The position numbers and the translations under genes are program-made. 64,000 bases of DNA, taken from NCBI GenBank assembly GCA_024364735.1, contig JAGFNQ010008267.1, positions 1 through 64,000 of the forward strand, written 5' to 3'. This DNA is from Boesenbergia rotunda. Its lineage: Eukaryota > Streptophyta > Magnoliopsida > Zingiberales > Zingiberaceae. The notes beneath the pieces were generated by a model. That model did not search any database. It was not told the origin of the DNA and saw only the letters and a program-made list of their open reading frames with translations. Shown here piece by piece: positions 53,052 to 64,000 of this stretch; positions within the stretch are counted from its first letter, which is position 1; each line of letters opens with the position of its first letter.

Positions 53052-54284
53052 TTAGAACAACTCCGGGTACTTGCGCCTCATCTCGTCCTCGCGTTCCCAG
53101 GTAGCTTCCTCGAACCGTTGACTTTGCCATAAGACCTTGACTAAGGGTACCTCCTTACTCCTCAGCTTCTTGACCTCCCTATCCAAAATCTGGATGGGTC
53201 TGCTCTCATAACTTAGGTCCTCTTGCACTTGTACTGTCTGTGGCTCGATCACTTGGTCCATATTTGGGATACACTTTTTAAGCAGGGACACATGGAATAC
53301 GTTATGGATAGCTGACATCTCTGGAGTCAGCTCTAGCTCATATGCCACTTTACCAACTCTTTTCAGAATCAGGTACGGTCCCACATAGCGCGAACTTAGT
53401 TTTTCTTTCCTCCCAAATCTTGTCACCCCCTTCATAGGAGCCACTTTCAGAAACACCTGATCTCCAACATTAAACTCCAGGGGTCTACGCCGGACATCGG
53501 CATAACTCTTCTGTCGGCTCTGAGCAGTTTCTATCCGTTGTCGAATATTCTGTATAGCTCGGGTGGTGCTGTTGATGATATCCGTTGTGAGCCCCATCTC
53601 CTTCTTTTCACCACCCTCATACCAACAGATCGGAGACCTACATCTCCTCCTATACAATGCTTCATAAGGTGCCATTCCAATAGTAGCTTGGTAGCTATTG
53701 TTGTACGCGAATTCCGCTAAGCATAGATATCGACACCAGCTTCCTTTGAAATCCAAGGTACACGCTCGCAACATGTCTTCTAGTACTTGATTCACCCGTT
53801 CAGTTTGCCCATCAGTCTGAGGGTGAAAGGTGGTGCTAAAACGCAATTTAGTGCCGAGAGACTTCTGAACACACTCCCAGAAGTGCGAAGTAAAGCGACC
53901 ATCCCTATCTGAGATGATGGTCTTGGGAACTCCATGAAGTCTGATTATCTCCTTAACATATAATTGAGCCAGTTGCTCAATCGAATAAGTCATCTTGATT
54001 GCTAAGAAGTGAGCAGACTTCGTCAGCCTGTCCACAATGACCCATATCGCATCATATCCATTTGTAGTCCGGGGAAGTCCTGAAATGAAATCCATTGAGA
54101 TATCTTCCCATTTCCATTCCGGAATTGGAAGTGGCTGCAGAACTCCTCCGGGTCGCTGGTGTTCTGCTTTCACTTGCTGGCAAGTCATGCAAGTACTGAC
54201 ATGTTGAGCCACATCTCTCTTCATACCGGACCACCAGAACTTCTCTTTCAAATCTTGATACATCTTGGTGGATCCTGGATGCAT
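53052..54284 (-). pseudogene. pol: Tekay integrase and chromodomain (copy 1)
   Basis: 410 residues open. Zinc-finger end CMTCQQVKAEHQRPGG near residue 35. Catalytic D in WEDISMDFISGLP, D in IISDRDGRFTSHFW and E in PQTDGQTERVN. GPY/F-type region KLSSRYVGPYLILKRVG. Chromodomain-like end SRPIQILDREVKKLRSK through WQSQRFEEATWEREDE, which would guide integration to heterochromatin. The reading continues upstream of the ATG at 54284 to the C6 run at 54374-54379, where the frame differs from the upstream pol ORF. Good catalytic residues, but cut off from pol. Confidence 0.92.
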
Positions 54285-54310
54285 CGAATAAGGGGTTCCG
54301 TGAGCTTCCG

Positions 54311-56272
54311 CTAGTATTTTCCTTCGAAGCTCCGGATCATTAGGAATACATAGACGATCCCTAAGGTATAGTTCCCCCCTTTTGCGATATGAAAACCATC
54401 GCCTTTTCCTTCTAGGATCTCCTGTTTTATTTTCTGAAGACTCAGATCACTATTCTGTTTTTCCAACATATCCCCAAACAGCGTGGGTGATATTGTCATG
54501 GTGCAAAGTCGTCCGGTGATGACCTCGACCCCAAAATTAACCATTTCTCTTTCGAGTGGTCGGGGTAATCTAGATATAGACATCAAGGTGGCACTTGACT
54601 TCCGGCTGAGTGCATCGGCCACTTTGTTTGCCTTCCCTGGATGGTAGAAGATCTCGCAGTCATAGTCCTTCACCAACTCAAGCCATCGGCGTTGCCTCAT
54701 ATTCAGGTCCTTCTGAGTGAAGAAATATCGCAGACTCTGGTGGTCTGTATAAATTCGACACTGCGCTCCGTACAGATAATGCCTCCATATCTTAAGAGCG
54801 AATACCACCGCGGCCAGTTCCAGATCATGAGTGGGGTAATTCTGTTCGTACTCCTTGAGTTGCCTAGAGGCGTAGGCAATAACCTTTCCATTCTGCATAA
54901 GTACAGCTCCAAGTCCTAGTTTGGAGGCATCGCTATACATGTCAAAGCTCTGATTGCATTCTGGAAGGGTAAGGATTGGAGCGCTGGTAAGCCTCCTTTT
55001 TAGTTCCAAGAAACTCCTTTCACAGTTTTCCGTCCATTCATACTTCCTCTCCTTCCGGGTGAGAGCCGTTAAAGGGGCTGCAATCCTCGAGAAGTCCTCC
55101 ACAAATTTCCTATAATAACCTGCCAGCCCAAGAAAACTTCTGATTTCGCTGGCGTTCTTCGGCCGGCCCCAGTTATTCACAGCTTCAATCTTCATTGGAT
55201 CCACCATAATTCCGTCTTTGGAAATAATATGGCCCAAAAAGCCCACTTGATCGAGCCAGAACTCACATTTGGAAAATTTTGCGTACAGTTGCTTTTCCCG
55301 AAGAATCTCCAATACTATCTTTAAGTGCTCAGCGTGCTCTTCCTGGGTCCTCGAATAAATAAGGATATCGTCGATGAAGACGATCACAAATTTGTCGAGA
55401 AACGACGAGAATACCCGATTCATAAGGTCCATAAACATAGCAGGAGCATTCGTCACGCCGAAGGGCATAACCACAAACTCAAAATGCCCATACCTTGTTC
55501 GGAAAGCCGTCTTCGGAATATCCTCCTGTTTGACTCTAACTTGATGATAACCAGACCTCAAATCAATTTTTGAGAAAACAGTGGCTCCCTTTAATTGATC
55601 AAACAGGTCATCTATCCTCGGAAGGGGATACCTGTTCTTGATCGTTACGTTGTTCAGCGCTCGGTAATCTATGCACATTCGCATAGATCCGTCTTTCTTT
55701 TTCACAAACAGTACCGGAGCTCCCCACGGGGAATGACTAGGGCGAATAAATCCCTTATCCAGCAACTCCTGCAACTGTTCCTGAAGCTCCTTTAATTCAA
55801 CCGGCGCCATACGGTAAGGTACCTTGGAGATCGGGTTGGTACCAGGAACCAATTCGATCTCAAATTCCACCTCTCTATCAGGGGCTAATCCTGGTAATTC
55901 ATCGGGGAAAACCTCTGGGTAATCGCATACCACCCGGACGTCTTCCAGCCTCTGGTCCTTCACCTGACTGGCATCAACCACATATGCTAGAAATCCAGTA
56001 CGTCCTTTGTCTAACATCTTCTGAGCTTGGAGAGTTGATAAATATTTCCCGGTTCTTTTCCTTGGCTCTCCGATGAATTCGAACATAGAACCTGCCTCAG
56101 GTCGAAAGACCACCTTTCGCTTACGACACTCAATAGAAGCACCGTATTTACTCAGGAAATCCATTCCCATTATAACGTCATAATCTTGCATGTCGAGTAC
56201 TATCAGATCGCAGTAAAGTTCCCTTCCTGCAATTCCGACCGGCACCGCATGCAGCACATGAGTGGATGTCAT
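54311..56272 (-). pseudogene. pol: Tekay reverse transcriptase and RNase H (copy 1)
   Basis: 653 residues open. Protease C-terminal part (VIMGMDFLSKYGASIECR) to about residue 50; RT from about 150 (HSPWGAPVLFVKKKDGSMRM, IDYRALNNVTIKNRYPLP, YHQVRVKQEDIPKTAFRTRY, VMPFGVTNAPAMFMDLMN) with catalytic FIDD at 299-302; connection; RNase H with YSDASKLGLGAVLMQ and HDLELAAVVFALKIW. The protease active site DTG lies upstream in the neighbouring frame. At the end the frame is lost at a C6 run, shared with copy 2. The ATG at 56272 is only where the open frame starts, not a natural start. Confidence 0.93.
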
Positions 56273-57703
56273 TATTTCCCCGAAGGTAGAGTTGTTAAGA
56301 ACCTGCAGTCTAACACTTGCGGAAGCCTATCTATCTTCTTGGTATATGGCACCGAAATGAACGAGTGTGTTGCCCCAGTATCAAATAATGCAGTAGCACA
56401 CTGACTGAAAATAAGTATCTGACCTGTGACAACCGTAGAAGCTTCCGCAGCGTCCTCCTTGGTAACCGAGAAAACCCTGGCATTTGTCTCTGTTGGAGGG
56501 GCCTCCAACAGCGGGGTACCCTCCAGCTCGGCTGGCATGTAGTGTAATTTCGCTGGTGCCCCCTGGTACTGAGCTAGTGGTTGGGGAGAGGCCTGGTACT
56601 TGGTAGGGCAGTAAGCCGCCATATGCCCTTCCACACCACAAATGTAACACCGGTTCGTACCCTTGCGACATTCCCCGGAGTGGTTTTTCCCGCATGTTGC
56701 GCATGGGGAAGGCTTGGGCTGTTTATTTGCTGGGCCCCCTTGAGGGTTGTTCCATGGCTTTCGTTTACCACTTTGATCTCCCTTCCAATTAGCTTGGGTG
56801 CTCTGGGACCTTTGACCTCCTAAGCAATCATTAATGGAAGGAACATTAAGGGTAATGAGAGAAAGAATCGAGCATCTTGGAATGAACTTGATTCTTACTT
56901 TCATTCATCGCCTTCCTTTGCTGATTGATACTATTCAGATAGTGCTCAGTGAGTAAAGCACTACTAAATAGTTCCTCGGCGGTCTGGGGCCTGTTAACTC
57001 CACCAGCCACGTTCAGAGCTATTTCGGGCCGTAACATCTTCAGCATAAGTCGGACCCTCTCTTTCTCCGTGCGGACCAGCTCAGGGCACAGACGAGCCAG
57101 TCGATTAAATTTCTTCACGGCTTCATTGACCGAGAGGTTGCCCTGCCGGAATTCCGTAAACTCGTCGTAGTGTTTGGTTGTAACCCGCATATTGAAGAAT
57201 TCTTCAAAGAATTCTGACTCGAAATCTGCCCACGCCATCTGGTTTACCTGTCTCTTGGTCCTGACCCTCTCCCACCACATTCTGGCATCCCCAGAAAGGC
57301 AGAACGATGCACACTTAACCTTCTCATGCTCAGGCCAGTCCAGCAGTTCCAGTGTACTTTCCACCGTCTTGAACCATGCCTGGGCGTCCCATGGTTCACC
57401 AGTACCCGAAAAATTTTCCGGTTTCAGTCTCAACCACTGGATCAGATAAGCCTCCTGTCGTGCCACAGTGGTCGAGCCCGGCGGAGGAGTGTGCGTAACC
57501 ATAGGCGCCACAGGTATAGCAGTCTGGTTCACTGGTGGAATAGTAGAATTTCCCTGTTGGTTCATTAAGGTGTTAATAGTTTGCTGCTGCTCGGTAACTT
57601 GACGTTGGAGCTGGGTTACTAATTGCATCAGGTCAGGCGTTGGAGTCGTCTCGTTAAGCCGGTTACTCTGTCTTCTAGCCAAGCTGTTCTTCACCAACGA
57701 CAA
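56272..57703 (-). pseudogene. gag: Tekay gag and protease start (copy 1), with 79-nt intron-like insertion
   Basis: Starts at ATG 57701-57703 (MSLVKNSLARRQSNRLNE). Gag core: LKPENFSGTGEPWDAQAWF, CASFCLSGDARMWWERVR, EFFEEFFNMRVTTKHYDEF, RQGNLSVNEAVKKFNRLARL. At 56898 an insertion of 79 nt begins with GTAAGA and ends with AG at 56820; without it the frame continues as in copy 2. The continuation holds two zinc-knuckle-like motifs, CATCGKNHSGECRKG and CYICGVEGHMAAYCP, and the protease active site ALFDTGATHSFIS. Near 56278-56281 one C is missing compared with copy 2, shifting the frame before RT. Confidence 0.9.
56820..56898 (-). other. 79-nt GT...AG intron-like insertion in Tekay gag
   Basis: On the minus strand it opens GTAAGAATC, has ATTAATG about 10-16 nt before the end and closes GATTGCTTAG. 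Copy 2 lacks exactly these bases (junction 62606/62607). The length is not a multiple of three, and an in-frame stop lies inside it (56846-56848). Confidence 0.7.
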
Positions 57704-57936
57704 GTATGGCCAATATCAGTTTTTTTCTACCCCTATTATTTTGATTATTTAATTTGTAAAAGAAGATAAAATATCGTTCATCGTTACATATCTTAAGGTA
57801 CTTTTCATCATAACTATCGTTCATACTTGCATATCTTAAAACCATAAAACATCTTACTACTATCAGATATGTAAAGAGGTACTTACTTGGAAGCGACAGG
57901 AAGAGGGCTTGATGTGTGTGTAGTGAGATGGTAACT

Positions 57937-57948
57937 GCTCTGATACCA
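57937..57948 (-). other. Primer-binding site of Tekay copy 1
   Basis: Minus strand TGGTATCAGAGC, three bases from the LTR end at 57952. Confidence 0.93.
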
Positions 57949-57951
57949 ACA

Positions 57952-58939
57952 TGTAACGCCTGCTTTTTTTTCCATAAAGCGGCGTTACGTTAACATACTT
58001 AGGGCATGTAGACATCATGATGCAGCGGAAACCTTTATACTTACACCTACATGCACTTACTACCATTCCTAACTCCATAACATGGGAACTTGGCATATTA
58101 ACTTTATACTTAGCATCATATCATGTCATACTTAGTATCATGTCATACTTAGCATTATGTCATACTTAGCATCATGTCATACTCATGTCATACTTAGCTC
58201 ATTCATACTTAGCTCATGTCAATGAGTCACATTCAAGCACATAATAGTAAAGGTAAAGTTCTATCATAAGACGAGCAAACATATTGTTCTTGGCCAAGTC
58301 ACTATCACACACATGCTTTATTGCCCTCCTGCTGCTTCCTTCTGTCCCTTGCGTGATCTGCGGTATAAGGAAATAAGACTATAAGCACACAGGCTTAGTA
58401 AGACTCTTTCCTACTCACTAAAACCATCCATCACTTAATCAATGAGCATATGAAACATTAACATCACTTATGCTTTACTTAGAACATAAGCCTTTATGAT
58501 CACTTAGCATACATTCGATCATGCATGAACATAAACTTAATCACATTCGTAGCATGACATAAACATAAACTTTAAAAACATTCACGGCATGCATAAACTT
58601 GGCATAGACATAACATAATAGATCCTATAACCTCATACCAATTATCATTCTTTTAGCATTGGAACCTAAATTAAAATCATGGCCTCCTAACTAGCACAAA
58701 CATAATTAATCATGGCCTTCATAAATTAGCATGGACATAAGAAAATCATGGCTTCTCTGCTAACTTAAATCGCCAAAAAGCATAACATAAATAATATGGC
58801 TCCAACCTACATAAACTATTAAATATATAAAAAGATGAACATAAATAAAATAGGCATCCTAACCTAGCATAAACATAATTAAATTATGGCATCATAAACT
58901 AGCATGAACATAAATAAAATCATGACATCCCTAAACCTA
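57952..58939 (-). repeat. Middle Tekay LTR, truncated at the undetermined base
   Basis: Matches about 49695-50740 of the 3' LTR. The first 230 bp are nearly identical; from about 58180 small insertions and deletions become frequent. It ends at 58939, so about 2.3 kb of LTR is missing. Confidence 0.85.
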
Positions 58940-58940
58940 N
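58940..58940. other. Undetermined base (N), probable assembly join
   Basis: The only N in the window. Left is the middle of an LTR, right is the middle of the 3' end of pol; no biological boundary fits. Confidence 0.85.
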
Positions 58941-60162
58941 TAAGGGTACTTCTTACTCAGCTTCTTGACCTCTCCTATCCCAAAATCTGGATGGGTCTGC
59001 TCTCATAACTTAGGTCCTCTGCACTTGCACTGTCTGCGCTCGATCACTTGGTCCATATTTGGGATACACTTTTTAAGCAGGGACACATGGAATACGTTAT
59101 GGATAGCTGACATCTCTGGAGGCAGCTCTAGCTCGTATGCCACCTTACCATCTTTTCCGAATCAGGTACGGCCCCACATAGCGCGGACTTAATTTTCCTT
59201 TCCTCCCAAATCTTGTCACCCCCTTCATAGGAGCCACCTTCAGAACACCCAATCTCCAACATTAAAACTCCAGGGGTCTACGCCGACATCGACATAACTC
59301 TTCTGCCGGCTCTGAGCAGTTTCTATCCATTGTCGAATATTCTGTATAGCTTGGGGTGGTGCTGTTGATGATATCCGTTGTGAGCCCCATCTCCTTCTTT
59401 TCACCACCCTCATACCAACAGATCGGAGACCTACATCTCCTCCCATACAACGCTTCATAAGGTGCCATTCCAATAGTAGCTTGGTAGCTATTGTTGTACG
59501 CGAATTCCGCTAAGCATAGATATCGACACCAGCTTCCTTTGAAATCAAGGTACACGCTCGCAACATGTCTTCTAGTACTTGATTCACCCTTCAGTTTGCC
59601 CATCAGTCTGAGGGTGAAAGGCGGTGCTAAATCGCAATTTAGTGCCGAGAGACTTCTGAACACACTCCTAAAATGTGAAGTAAAGCGACCATCCCTATCT
59701 GAGATGATGGTCTTGGGAACTCCATGAAGTCTGATTATCTCCTTAACATATAATTGAGCCAGTTGCTCAATCGAATAAGTCATCTTGATTGCTAAGAAGT
59801 GAGCAGACTTAGTCAACCTGTCCACAATGACCCATATCGCATCATATCCATTTGTAGTCCGGGGAAGTCCTGAAATGAAATCCATTGAGATATCTTCCCA
59901 TTTCCATTCCGGAATTGGAAGTGGCTCAGAACTCCTCCGGGTCGCTGGTGTTCTGCTTTCACTTGCTGGCAAGTCATGCAAGTACTGACATGCTGGGCCA
60001 CATCTCTCTTCATACTGGACCACCAGAACTTCTCTTTCAAATCTTGATACATCTTGGTGGATCCTGGATGCATCGAATAAGGGGTTCCGTGAGCTTCCGC
60101 TAGTATTTTCCTTCGAAGTTCCAGATCATTAGGAATACATAGACGATCCCTAAGGTATAGTT
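58941..60162 (-). pseudogene. pol: Tekay integrase fragments (copy 2)
   Basis: Pieces in several frames: zinc-finger part CMTCQQVKAEHQRPGG (59813-60073), core DISMDFISGLP and IISDRDGRFTSHF (59262-60023), AEFAYNNSYQATIGMAPYEA, then eroded GPY/F and start of the chromodomain. The block around the catalytic Glu is damaged (MGKLKGESSTRR in place of the TDGQTERVN motif). Indels are probably at least partly sequencing or assembly error. Confidence 0.8.
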
Positions 60163-60830
60163 CCCCCCTTTTGCGATATGAAAACCATCGCCTTTTCCTT
60201 CTAGGATCTCCTGTTTTATTTTCTGAAGACTCAGATCCCTATCCTGTTTTTCCAACATATCCCCAAACAGCGTGGGTGATATTGTCATGGTGCAAAGTTG
60301 TCCAGTGATGACCTCGACCCCAAAATTAACCATTTCTCTTTCGAGTGGTCGGGGAAATCTAGATATAGACATCAAGGTGGCACTTGACATCCGGCTGAGT
60401 GCATCGGCCACTTTGTTTGCCTTCCCTGGATGGTAGAAGATCTCGCAGTCATAATCCTTCACCAGCTCAAGCCATCGCGCGTTGCCTCATGTTCAGGTCC
60501 TTCTGAGTGAAAAAATATCATAGACTCTGGTGGTCTGTATAAATTCGACACTGCGCTCCGTACAAATAATGCCTCCATATCTTAAGAGCGAATACCACCG
60601 CGGCCAGTTCCAGATCATGAGTGGGGTAATTCTGTTCGTACTCCTTGAGCTGTCTAGAAGCGTAGGCAATAACCTTTCCATTTTGCATAAGTACATCTCC
60701 AAGTCCTAGTTTGGAGGCATCGCTATACATGTCGAAGCTCTGATTGCATTCTGGAAGGGTAGGATGGAGCGCTGGTAAGCCTCCTTTTTAGTTCCAAGAA
60801 ACTCCTTTCACAGTTTTCCGTCCATTCATA
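60163..60830 (-). pseudogene. pol: Tekay RNase H and linker fragments (copy 2)
   Basis: RNase H pieces YSDASKLGLGDVLMQNGK and HDLELAAVVFALKIW (60518-60730) and the linker MKDYDCEIFYHPGKANKVAD (60100-60462), separated by shifts near 60479 and 60490. Ends at the same C6 run (60163-60168) where copy 1 loses its frame. Confidence 0.8.
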
Positions 60831-63411
60831 CTTCCTCTCCTTCCGGGTGAGAGCCGTTAAAGGGCTGCAATCCTCGAGAAGTCCTCCACAAATTTCCTAT
60901 AATAACCGCCAGCCCAAGAAAACTTCTGATTTCGCTGGCGTTCTTCGGCCGGCCCCAGTTATTCACAGCTTCAATCTTTATTGGATCCACCATAATCCCG
61001 TCTTTGGAAATAATATGGCCCAAAAAGCCCACTTGATCGAGCCAGAACTCACATTTGGAAAATTTTGCGTACAGTTGCTTTTCCCGAAGAATCTCCAATA
61101 CTATCTTTAGGTGCTCAGCGTGCTCTTCCTGGGTCCTCGAATAAATAAGGATATCGTCGATGAAGACGATCACAAATTTGTCAAGAAACGACGAGAATAC
61201 CCGATTCATAAGGTCCATAAACATAGCAGGAGCATTCGTCACGCCAAAGGGCATAACCACAAACTCAAAATGCCCATACCTTGTTCGGAAAGCCGTCTTT
61301 GGAATATCCTCCTGTTTGACTCTAACTTGATGATAACCAGACCTCAAATCAATTTTTGAGAAAACAGTGGCTCCCTTTAATTGATCAAACAGGTCATCTA
61401 TCCTTGGAAGGGGATACCTATTCTTAATCGTTACGTTGTTCAGCGCTCGGTAATCTATGCACATTCGCATAGATCCGTCTTTCTTCTTCACAAACAGTAC
61501 CGGAGCTCCCCACGGGGAATGACTAGGGCGAATAAATCCCTTATCCAGCAACTCCTGTAACTGTTCCTGAAGATCCTTTAATTCAACCCGCGCTATACGA
61601 TAAGGTGCCTTGGAGATCGGGTTGGTACCAGGAACCAATTCGATCTCAAATTCCACCTCTCTATCAGGGGATAATCCTGGTAATTCATCTGGGAAAACCT
61701 CTAGGTAATCGCATACCACCCGGACATCTTCCCGCCTCTGGTCCTTCACCTGACTGGCATCAACCACATACGCTAGAAATCCAGTACATCCTTTGTCTAA
61801 CATCTTCTGAGCTTGGAGAGTTGATAAATATTTCCCGGTTCTTTTCCTTGGCTCTCCGATGAATTCGAACATAGAACCTGCCTCAGGTCGAAAGACCACC
61901 TTTCGCTTACGACACTCAATAGAAGCACCGTATTTACTCAGGAAATCCATTCCCATTATAACGTCATAATCTTGCATGTCGAGTACTATCAGATCGCAGT
62001 AAAGTTCCCTTCCTGCGATTCCGACCGGCACCGCATGCAGCACATGAGTGGATGTCATTATTTCCCCCGAAGGTAGAGTTGTTAAGAACCTGCAGTCTAA
62101 CACTTGCGGAAGCCTATCTATCTTCTTGGTATATGGCACCGAAATGAACGAGTGTGTTGCCCCAGTATCAAATAATGCAGTAGCACACTGACTGAAAATA
62201 AGTATCTGACCTGTGACAACCGTAGAAGCTTCCGCAGCGTCCTCCTTGGTAACTGAGAAAACTCTGGCATTTGTCTCTGTTGGAGGGGCCTCCAACAGCG
62301 GGGTACCCTCCAGCTCGGCTGGCATGTAGTGTAATTTCGCTGATGCCCCCTGGTACTGGGCTAGTGGTTGGGGAGAGGCCTGGTTCTTGGTAGGGCAGTA
62401 AGCCGCCATATGCCCTTCCACACCACAAATGTAACACCGGTTCGTACCCTTGCAACATTCCTCGGAGTGGTTTTTCCCGCATGTTGCGCATGGGGAAGGC
62501 TTGGGCTGTTTATTTGCTGGGCCCCCTTGAGAGTTGTTCCATGGCTTTCGTTTACCACCTTGATCTCCCTTCCAATTAACTTGGGTGCTCTGGGACTTTT
62601 GTCCTCTTTCATTCATCGCCTTCCTTTGCTGATTGATACTATTCAGATAGTGCTGAGTGAGTAAAGCACTACTAAACAGTTCCTCGGCGGTCTGGGGCCT
62701 GTTGACTCCACCAGCCACGTTCAGAGCTATTTCGGGCCGTAACATCTTCAGCATAAGTCGGACCCTCTCTTTCTCTGTGCGGACCAGCTCAGGGCACAGA
62801 CGTGCCAGTCGATTAAATTTCTTCACGGCTTCATTGACCGAGAGGTTGCCCTGTCGGAATTCCGTAAACTCGTCGTAGTGTTTGGTTGTAACCCGCGTAT
62901 TGAAGAATTCTTCAAAGAATTCTGATTCAAAATCTGCCCACGCCATCTGGTTTACTTGTCTCTTGGTCCTGACCCTCTCCCACCACATTCGGGCATCCCC
63001 AGAAAGGCAGAATGATGCGCACTTGACCTTCTCATGCTCAGGCCAGTCCAGCAGTTCCAGTGTACCTTCCATCGTCTTGAACCATGCCTGGGCGTCCCAT
63101 GGTTCGCCGGTACCCGAGAAATTCTCCGGTTTCAGTCTTAACCACTAGATCAAATAAGCCTCCTGTCGTGCCACAGTGGTCGAGCTCGGCGGAGGAGTGT
63201 GTGTAACCGTAGGCGCCACAGGCGCAGCAGTCTGGTTCACTGGTGGAGTAGTAGAATTTTCCTGTTGGTTCATTAAGGTGTTAACAGTTTGCTGCTGCTC
63301 GGTAACCTGACGTTGGAGCTGGGTTACTAATTGCATCAGGTCAGGCGTTGGAGTTGTCTCGTTAAGCCGGTTACTCTGTCTTCTAGCCATGCTTTTCTTC
63401 ACCAAAGACAA
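60826..63411 (-). pseudogene. gag-pol: Tekay gag-protease-RT (copy 2), one amber codon, no insertion
   Basis: One frame from ATG 63409-63411 (MSLVKKSMARRQ) to about 60910, interrupted only by TAG at 63145-63147 (CAG in copy 1). Contains the gag core, zinc knuckles CATCGKNHSEECCKG and CYICGVEGHMAAYCP, protease ALFDTGATHSFIS, and RT with VMPFGVTNAPAMFMDLMN and FIDD. gag passes straight through the position of the copy-1 insertion, and the C-run at the protease-RT boundary has five C, keeping the frame. So gag, protease and RT are one polyprotein in the family. The RT frame ends at a one-base loss near 60906. Confidence 0.92.
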
Positions 63412-63648
63412 GTATGACCCATATCAGTTTTTTTTCCTACCCCTATATTATTCTAAATATTGAATTCCTAAAATAAGATAAAGTATCATTCGTCGTTACA
63501 TATCGTAACGTATATTTCATCATAAATATCGTTCATACTGGCATACCTTAAAATCATAAGACATCTTCCTACTGTAAGATATGTAAAGAGGTACTTACTT
63601 GGAAGCGGCAGGAAGAGGGCTTGATGTGTGTGTAGTGAGATGGTTACT

Positions 63649-63660
63649 GCTCTGATACCA
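63649..63660 (-). other. Primer-binding site of Tekay copy 2
   Basis: Minus strand TGGTATCAGAGC, three bases from the LTR at 63664. Confidence 0.93.
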
Positions 63661-63663
63661 ACC

Positions 63664-64000
63664 TGTAACGCCCGTTTTTTTTTTCTTTTTCATAAAGCGG
63701 CGTTACGTTAACATACTTAGGGCATGTAGACATCATAATGCAGCGGAAACCTTTAACTTACACCTACATGCACTTACTACCCTTCCTAACATCATAACAT
63801 GGGAACTTGGCAGATTAACTTTATACTTAGCATCATATCATGTCATACTGGGCATCATGTCATATCTAGCATCATGTCATACTTAGCATCATGTCATACT
63901 TAGCATCATGTCATAGAGTTATATTCAAGCCCATAATAGTAAAGGTAAAGTTCTGTCATAAGACGAGCAAACATATTGCTCCTTGGCCAAGTCACTGTCA
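63664..64000 (-). repeat. 5' LTR of Tekay copy 2, cut by window end
   Basis: Starts TGTAACGCCCG on the plus strand; the first 337 bp (3' end of the LTR) include AAAGCGGCGTTACG, ATGCAGCGGAAACC and the CATCATGTCATACTTAG units. Confidence 0.9.

Larger units (their letters stand above)
49695..58939 (-). mobile_element. Tekay/Del chromovirus (Ty3/gypsy), copy 1
   Basis: Minus-strand element: 3' LTR 49695-53017, polypurine tract next to 53018, pol, gag, primer site 57937-57948 and the start of the next LTR at 57952, which breaks off at 58939 before an undetermined base. Gene order gag-PR-RT-RNase H-IN-chromodomain is that of chromoviruses. Lesions: a one-base loss in a C-run at about 56278-56281, a frame change at the C6 run 54374-54379, and a 79-nt intron-like insertion in gag. 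Candidate left TSD TTCAC (49690-49694); its partner lies outside the window. Confidence 0.9.
58941..63663 (-). mobile_element. Tekay/Del chromovirus copy 2, internal region, 3' end missing
   Basis: Nearly identical to 53130-57951 of copy 1. The chromodomain end and the 3' LTR are lost at the N. Between 58941 and about 60910 many one-base indels break all frames; from 60910 to 63663 the match to copy 1 is clean. It lacks the gag intron-like insertion. Confidence 0.88.

Noticed and set aside
53538..53720. Plus-strand frames overlapping Tekay pol and gag (also 54641, 55325, 56581, 57174, 60847, 61605, 62368)
   Set aside because: Antisense shadows of the recognised gag and pol genes, without any domain of their own.

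Overview
The window is plant nuclear DNA made almost entirely of LTR retrotransposons; I found no host gene, rRNA gene or intact tRNA gene. Every primer-binding site I located reads TGGTATCAGAGC, the plant initiator-Met-tRNA type. The coding remnants are Ty1/copia, mostly Sirevirus (SIRE/Maximus lineage: long LTRs, an env-like third ORF, repeated polypurine tracts), and Ty3/gypsy chromovirus (Tekay/Del lineage, C-terminal chromodomain). The species cannot be fixed from the sequence; a monocot with a large repeat-rich genome would fit.

Layout. 1-7105: Sirevirus A1 on the minus strand, its 3' end outside the window, sitting in the 5' LTR of A2. 7106-18276: Sirevirus A2 on the plus strand, with broken gag, pol, a spliced env-like gene and a 3' LTR. 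18277-22125 and 45490 to about 45900: two halves of an old copia relic, H. Between the halves is a Russian-doll nest in which each level is bounded by a target-site duplication (TSD): solo LTR D (22126-45484, CCTTT) lies in the RT gene of H. D holds solo LTR E (23100-24039, GAACC) and element C (24323-45158, CTTAT). The 5' LTR of C holds solo LTR F (25404-35463, CAGGG) and LTR-like insertion G (35489-38682, TAAAT/TAAAC). F holds element B (26882-35441, CACTT). About 45900-49694 is non-coding and looks like the 3' end of a gypsy element on the minus strand. 49695-64000 holds two nearly identical Tekay copies on the minus strand in an LTR-internal-LTR-internal-LTR arrangement, joined through an undetermined base at 58940 with poor sequence around it.

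The Sireviruses share a modular plan. Each LTR has an array of mini-hairpins, then an array of a family-specific palindrome, then a TATA box in B and C, then a TTYCGCTGC-like motif and a C-tract before the LTR end. Downstream of gag or pol are a conserved hairpin and, in A2 and B, a second array of the same palindrome just upstream of a separate env-like gene that starts with a tiny exon and an intron. B keeps gag and this env module but has no pol, so it would depend on a relative for reverse transcriptase and integrase. C has lost both pol and env.

The two observations I rate highest are the family-matched internal promoter in front of the spliced env-like gene, and a 79-nt GT...AG insertion in gag of Tekay copy 1 that is precisely absent from copy 2.
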